From JALXCG01 sp026991065 [NCBI: Gemmatimonadota bacterium] (GTDB lineage Bacteria; GCA-2686955), in NCBI GenBank assembly GCA_026991065.1, contig JALXCG010000839.1, forward strand, positions 1 to 10,357: 10,357 bases of DNA, given 5' to 3'. How positions within the stretch are numbered: the stretch's first letter is position 1; every line of letters starts with the position of its first letter. The translations under genes were made by a program, and so were the position numbers. The notes beneath the pieces were generated by a model that was given only the letters and a program-made list of their open reading frames with translations, did no database searches and was not told where the DNA came from. Shown piece by piece: positions 6,575-10,357 of the stretch.

Positions 6575-7972
6575 TTATCCGTTCAAAGGGCTGGCTGCGA
6601 TGATCAGCGAACGACTCTGCTCACCGCCGAGCGTGGTCGTGTTTAGTACCGCCTGGTCTCCCGTCTCCGAGTGGGAAAAATCGATCCAGGCAAAGCCCGG
6701 CGTGGACGTATCGCCCGGATAGATTCCTTCCGACCAGTCACCGCAGTACCGCGCAGTACATTCGGCGCCCCCAAGTTGCGTCAAATTGCAGTGCGGCACA
6801 CTGACCTCCGGGACGCCCGAGTAGAACCCGTTGTCGATACCGCCACCGGTGTGAATGTCTCCCGAGACCATGATCACCCCCTCCACGCCGTTGGTTTCGA
6901 TGAAATCGAGAATCTCGGTGGCCTCGGTCTGATAGGTGGTCCAACTGTCCCACTTCTCGACCGTGGGGTTAAAGGGCACAGTGGTGAAGATCACCTTCCA
7001 AGTAGCGGTTGACGAGAGCAGGCCGGAAAAGAGCCAGTCCTTCTGCCCATCGGCAATCTCATCGCCGTCGAGCATCGACTTGTCGGCGTCATCCTCATCC
7101 CGGCGATCGTCACGCTGGGAGCGAAGATCCAGCACAAAGAAATCTGCTTGAGCATAACTGAACCGATACCAGAGACCGGCGGCGGGATTGGCCGGTTCCG
7201 GGAGCGGGTAATACTCGCGGAACGCCTGGGTTGCGAGCGCTTTCCAGGGAGCATCCTTGCCCTCGTTGTTGGCACCGTAATCGTGATCGTCCCACATGGC
7301 AAAAACCGGAAACGCCCCCTTGATCGAACGTGAATAGTCGTTCCCGGCGGAAGTGCCGCGGCTGAACGCCCGGTGCATGGCGCGCCAGTTTTCAATGTTG
7401 ACCGGCTGCATGTTGCCCGGGTCGCTGTGATCGAAATCGCCCAACTGCACCACAAAAGCCGGGTCCGCTGCAGCGACCTCTTCGAGGATCGGCGCACCGG
7501 CGGGGTTCCAGCGGTTGGCATCGGCAATGACCGCGACGCGAAAATCGCGCACCGCGCCGGCGGGCGGAAATGTCTTGAAGTGGGGATAGCCGAAACGAGG
7601 TCGCGGCATCTCGGTGCCATCGATCACAAAGGTGTAGTAATAGGTGGTCTCCGCCTTGAGCTTGGTCAGCGGGATCTGAACCGTAAAGTCGCTGGATCCG
7701 GTCGCAACCGCCGCCTGACTCCATTTGGGGCTGCGCAGATTGACATGCGTCGAGTACTTCACGGAGACACTGGCGGCGTTCGTCATTCGCCCAAACACCA
7801 CTGCGCTGCTGGGAGTTACCGCCCCCACCAAAGGCCCGTGACTGAGCCATGCGGCCTGCGCCCCGCTTGAATCCGCCAGAATCAATGCGCCGGAGCAGAG
7901 CAGCGCCACTCCGCCCCAACGCACCAACTCGCGCACCAACGCATTCCGGAACCACCGTATTGTTTCGCTCAC
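6575..7972 (-). CDS. PhoD-like alkaline phosphatase/phosphodiesterase, exported
   Basis: A 465-residue metallophosphoesterase of the PhoD class, which hydrolyses phosphomonoesters or diesters outside the cytoplasm. The N-terminus has basic residues, then a hydrophobic stretch (GGVALLCSGALILA, 20-33) and a likely cleavage after AQA (38-40). This looks like a Sec-type signal without the twin-arginine pair of classical PhoD. Residues 45-140 form the N-terminal beta domain (PLVGAVTPSSAVVFGR). The catalytic domain carries IADAN (149-153), QLGDFDH (176-182), WDDHDYGANN (227-236) and SGDIHTGG (370-377), the expected metal-site blocks. An acidic insertion with many Asp/Arg residues lies at 285-304. 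The first motif lacks the Cys usual in PhoD. The GTG start is fixed by GAGAGGA (7987-7981) eight bases upstream. The next possible in-frame Met (residue 63) would remove the signal. The gene lies between the M23 peptidase and the protease, on the same strand. Confidence 0.9.
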   Translation of the reverse strand: MSETIRWFRNALVRELVRWGGVALLCSGALILADSSGAQAAWLSHGPLVGAVTPSSAVVFGRMTNAASVSVKYSTHVNLRSPKWSQAAVATGSSDFTVQIPLTKLKAETTYYYTFVIDGTEMPRPRFGYPHFKTFPPAGAVRDFRVAVIADANRWNPAGAPILEEVAAADPAFVVQLGDFDHSDPGNMQPVNIENWRAMHRAFSRGTSAGNDYSRSIKGAFPVFAMWDDHDYGANNEGKDAPWKALATQAFREYYPLPEPANPAAGLWYRFSYAQADFFVLDLRSQRDDRRDEDDADKSMLDGDEIADGQKDWLFSGLLSSTATWKVIFTTVPFNPTVEKWDSWTTYQTEATEILDFIETNGVEGVIMVSGDIHTGGGIDNGFYSGVPEVSVPHCNLTQLGGAECTARYCGDWSEGIYPGDTSTPGFAWIDFSHSETGDQAVLNTTTLGGEQSRSLIIAASPLNG

Positions 7973-7980
7973 TCGTCGCG

Positions 7981-7987
7981 TCCTCTC
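7981..7987 (-). promoter_or_regulatory. Ribosome binding site of the PhoD-like gene
   Basis: GAGAGGA on the minus strand lies eight bases before the GTG at 7972. It supports that non-ATG start, which retains the signal peptide. Confidence 0.6.
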
Positions 7988-8047
7988 GTCGGTTTCATTC
8001 TTGCCACTGTCCCGCCCCTGAGTTCAGCCCCCGGACCGTGCCAGGAA

Positions 8048-10189
8048 CTATAACGCGGAAACTTTGAGCGTGCGCTTTACTTCAATGACGTTGCCGGCAC
8101 GATCGCGGGCCACAATCCGCAACACGTGTGTAGCTGGCGAGAGAGCCTCCACCAAGCGCGCTTCAATCCGCGCGCGCGGTGCATCAAATCCGGCAATCAC
8201 CCACTGACCGTCGATTTCGAGAGAAACGCTCTCCGCATCAATTCCCGCCCCCGAGTCGGTGAGCGGAATGCGCAAGATCCCGGCGCAGTAACTGGACGGT
8301 TCCAACACCGGTTCCCCGATCTGCGGGGCGCTGGTATCGGCGAATGCGGCATAGGTTCCGGGCCGGGTAATCCAGCCACTGACCGCCGCGCCGCCGGCCG
8401 CGGTCGCCACGCTGCCGCCAACCCGCGACCAGCCGATCTTGCCGCGGCGCCGGACCGCCCGGTAGAGCTGCACATTCGCACTTTCACCGGCGCCGCCCTC
8501 TTGCAGCGGCATGAGCAGCATGGGACGGTCGCGGAAACAGAGTTCCCCGGGGCCCACTCGCACCGCTCCACTGCGCGGTTGCAGGGTGCCCCAATCCCCG
8601 CGCAGGGCAGCCGGTTCCAGCGCCACCAGGGCGTCGCGGTAAAGCCCACCGGCGGCGATCCGCAGCGAAGCTCCACTGCTCTCCTCGGTGCAGGTCAGCG
8701 ATTCCCCGGCCTCCACGCGATAGTAGGGCATGCGCCGCCGCCACTCGTTGCTCCCCCCACTCACGCGCAAACTGCCCGGCCTCCGGATCGGCAACCAACT
8801 GACCCAATGTCCGGGTGCCAGCCGCAGCGGCGGCGGCAGCACCTCAAGGCTCTTCCCCCCCGCCGGCGATGCGCTCTCCCAGCGCAGCACAGGTTGCGGC
8901 ACGCGCTCGGGATCCGCCCGCATCTCCACCGCCAGCAAAGCCCCCCGAGCCTCCGCCCGAACCCCCAACCGCGCGGTACCCCGGCCGTTTTCCGCACCGC
9001 TCGAAGCGGTGCTCGGCGCAGCCGTCGGTTCCGCATCCGGCACCGATCCCGGCACCAATCGCAACAAAACCCGCGCGCGATTGCCGCTTCGATCCCAAAA
9101 CTCCAGCGTCAGCGGCGTCTCCACATCCGGCGCTTCGATCCAGCCAAAGGGATGCGCCGCGGAGGGAGCGAAAAGAATCTCATCGCGGCCATCGGCCGGC
9201 ACATCCAGACGCAGCCGGGTGCGTGATCCCGGCCCCTCACTGGTTCCGGCGTAAAGATGGCGCGCCCGAGCCATGTTGCTCCAACTGAAGCGATCGAGGC
9301 GCATCTCCAACCCCACCTCAGCGCCCTCCATGACCCGCGCTCCGGCGATCGCCAGCCGCCCGCGACCGGCGTCATCCCGGTCGAAAACGGTGATTTCCAG
9401 GCTGGCCCGGCCCACCAACTCGAGCGGCTCCGTCACCCGCTGCACCCGCTCGCCATCCACCAGCGCCCCATCCGGCAAGGGCAGCTCATAGGGAAACGGC
9501 GACCCCGCCACCAGGGCCCCGCGCCCGCGCGGAATCACCCGCAGCGCGACCGGCGTGGGCGGCACCCGATCCCGCACCGGCAGCCCGGCGGCGACCGGAT
9601 CGAGTGGCTGATTGGCACCATCCCGAATCTCAAAATGCAGATGTGGAACCGTGGTTCCCGCCTGACCGGACCAGCCGACCAGATCCCCCGCGGCGAAGCG
9701 CAGCGGCTCCCGATCCCACTGCCAATCCACCCGGTAGTGACGGGCGCTCAATTGCCGCTCGCGAACCGCCTCCGCAACCGGCGGCGCAAAGCGATCAAGA
9801 TGGCCGAAGACCGCGATCCGCCCGTCGTCCAGGCGCAGATAGAGCGCCCGCCCGTAGCCTCCGGCGGTCACCTTGACCCGCTCCACCACGCCGCCGGCCA
9901 CCGCGCGCACCGGCACACCGATCCGCCCACCGGTGGAGAGATCCACGCCGGCATGCAACCGGTTGGCGCGGTACTCGCCGAAGCTGGAGGTCAACGCCAG
10001 GGGCTGATCAAGCGGCGAGCGCAGTGACGGCGACGCGGCCGGCGCCATCGCCGGCGCCCAGACCAGGCCCAGGAGCGCGAAGTTGAGCCGCCAACCAGCG
10101 CGGCGCCTTCCCCGGCGGCGCTTCCGCTCCCCCCCGCCAACCACCGGCAACCGCCGCCATCGAAACAGAACACGTATCTTCATCATCAT
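8048..10189 (-). CDS. Exported M23 family metallopeptidase (lysostaphin/LytM type) with long C-terminal beta region
   Basis: A zinc endopeptidase that probably cuts peptidoglycan cross-links or is a peptidoglycan-binding relative. Counted from the upstream GTG at 10258, the open frame has 736 residues. The Met triplet (24-26) begins at 10189, which I prefer as the start because it shortens an otherwise very long basic leader. Neither start has a clear ribosome site. After a run rich in Arg/Lys (about 44-57) comes a hydrophobic segment (FALLGLVWAPAMAPAAS), a probable signal peptide. The M23 core spans about 80-222: SSFGEYR, HAGVD (H102, D106), FGHLD (H153) and HLHFE (H206, H208). All LytM-type zinc and catalytic positions are therefore present. 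An insertion of about 30 residues lies between 158 and 190. Residues 225-640 are beta-rich and unrecognised. About 640-736 looks like an Ig-like domain (DRAGNVIEVKRTL at the end). It is the first gene of the minus-strand exported trio. Confidence 0.88.
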   Translation of the reverse strand: MMMKIRVLFRWRRLPVVGGGERKRRRGRRRAGWRLNFALLGLVWAPAMAPAASPSLRSPLDQPLALTSSFGEYRANRLHAGVDLSTGGRIGVPVRAVAGGVVERVKVTAGGYGRALYLRLDDGRIAVFGHLDRFAPPVAEAVRERQLSARHYRVDWQWDREPLRFAAGDLVGWSGQAGTTVPHLHFEIRDGANQPLDPVAAGLPVRDRVPPTPVALRVIPRGRGALVAGSPFPYELPLPDGALVDGERVQRVTEPLELVGRASLEITVFDRDDAGRGRLAIAGARVMEGAEVGLEMRLDRFSWSNMARARHLYAGTSEGPGSRTRLRLDVPADGRDEILFAPSAAHPFGWIEAPDVETPLTLEFWDRSGNRARVLLRLVPGSVPDAEPTAAPSTASSGAENGRGTARLGVRAEARGALLAVEMRADPERVPQPVLRWESASPAGGKSLEVLPPPLRLAPGHWVSWLPIRRPGSLRVSGGSNEWRRRMPYYRVEAGESLTCTEESSGASLRIAAGGLYRDALVALEPAALRGDWGTLQPRSGAVRVGPGELCFRDRPMLLMPLQEGGAGESANVQLYRAVRRRGKIGWSRVGGSVATAAGGAAVSGWITRPGTYAAFADTSAPQIGEPVLEPSSYCAGILRIPLTDSGAGIDAESVSLEIDGQWVIAGFDAPRARIEARLVEALSPATHVLRIVARDRAGNVIEVKRTLKVSAL

Positions 10190-10201
10190 GGGGCCGAGCA
10201 T

Positions 10202-10236
10202 GCCGCTTGCGGCCGGACCAGGCAACAAAAACCTGG
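10202..10236 (-). other. Two short hairpins near the 5' end of the M23 gene
   Basis: On the minus strand, CCAGG-N9-CCTGG (10236-10218) and GCCGC-AA-GCGGC (10213-10202) lie one after the other. They sit between the two possible starts (10258 and 10189). If translation begins at 10189 they are leader RNA structure; otherwise they are coding. The stems are five bases each, so support is weak. Confidence 0.25.
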
Positions 10237-10308
10237 CGATGGCCGTATCCCAATGCACCGCAGGGGGTCAGCCCCGCAGCCAACACACCGGGCGGCGGCC
10301 GAGCCCTC

Positions 10309-10337
10309 TTGACGCATCCGCCTACGGGCGATACCGT
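10309..10337 (+). promoter_or_regulatory. Candidate plus-strand promoter for a gene beyond the right edge
   Basis: TTGACG (10309-10314, five of six to TTGACA) and TACCGT (10332-10337, keeping the key T, A and final T of TATAAT) are separated by exactly 17 bases. It reads away from the M23 gene toward the right edge, so a divergent neighbour is expected there. The flanking 10259-10357 region has no gene. No equally good minus-strand promoter for the M23 gene was seen. Confidence 0.35.
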
Positions 10338-10357
10338 GCCGTCCCCCCGCCTCACTC

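Noticed and set aside
7973-8047. Possible terminator between the M23 and PhoD-like genes
   Set aside because: The best pairing (around TTGCCACTGTCC with GGACCGTGCCA) has several mismatches and no T run, so I do not call it.
8126-9226. Plus-strand open frame (366 codons) opposite the M23 gene
   Set aside because: The composition is dominated by Arg, Pro and His, typical of a shadow frame. The minus-strand frame is continuous with a complete M23 active site.
1-10357. Defence island, CRISPR array, mobile element or prophage
   Set aside because: No direct-repeat array, transposase, integrase, toxin-antitoxin pair or phage gene was seen. The content is metabolic and exported-enzyme genes of even composition.

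Overview
The window is about 65% G+C (estimated by eye) and densely coded. It looks like a chromosomal segment of a Gram-negative-type, aerobically respiring bacterium. It holds a partial FAD-type protoporphyrinogen oxidase (HemY class), uroporphyrinogen decarboxylase, a quinone-linked glycerol-3-phosphate dehydrogenase and three large exported proteins. The C-terminal module of the protease resembles modules I remember from Planctomycetota, Acidobacteriota, Myxococcota and related under-sampled lineages. I cannot name the phylum with confidence. There are no tRNA or rRNA genes, insertion sequences, CRISPR arrays or phage genes.

Layout, left to right. (1) On the minus strand, hemE (2104-1055) reads into hemY (1058 to beyond the left edge). 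The two share an ATGA overlap, so they form a translationally coupled heme pair. (2) A 132-base divergent intergenic region (2105-2236) holds candidate back-to-back promoters and a 13-base palindrome. (3) On the plus strand, glpD (2237-3976) stands alone. (4) A perfect 13-bp inverted repeat (4007-4046) sits between glpD and the convergent genes and probably ends transcription from both sides. (5) On the minus strand are three exported proteins, in transcription order: an M23 metallopeptidase (about 10189 or 10258 to 8048), a PhoD-like phosphatase/phosphodiesterase (7972-6575) and a multidomain trypsin-like serine protease (6502-4052). They are separated by only 72-75 bases and could be one transcription unit. 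(6) The last 99 bases are non-coding and carry a plausible plus-strand promoter for a gene beyond the right edge. No stretch over 300 bases lacks a gene.

How the genes work together: hemE and hemY act at the middle and near the end of heme synthesis. GlpD feeds glycerol-3-phosphate electrons to the quinone pool. The right half encodes envelope or extracellular hydrolases for peptidoglycan, phosphoesters and proteins. That grouping could reflect nutrient scavenging or envelope maintenance, but this is inference from gene content and spacing. I did not find convincing evidence for a new multi-gene system. The most unusual items are the protease domain architecture, the PhoD-like protein without the usual cysteine in its first metal motif, and the palindrome between hemE and glpD.
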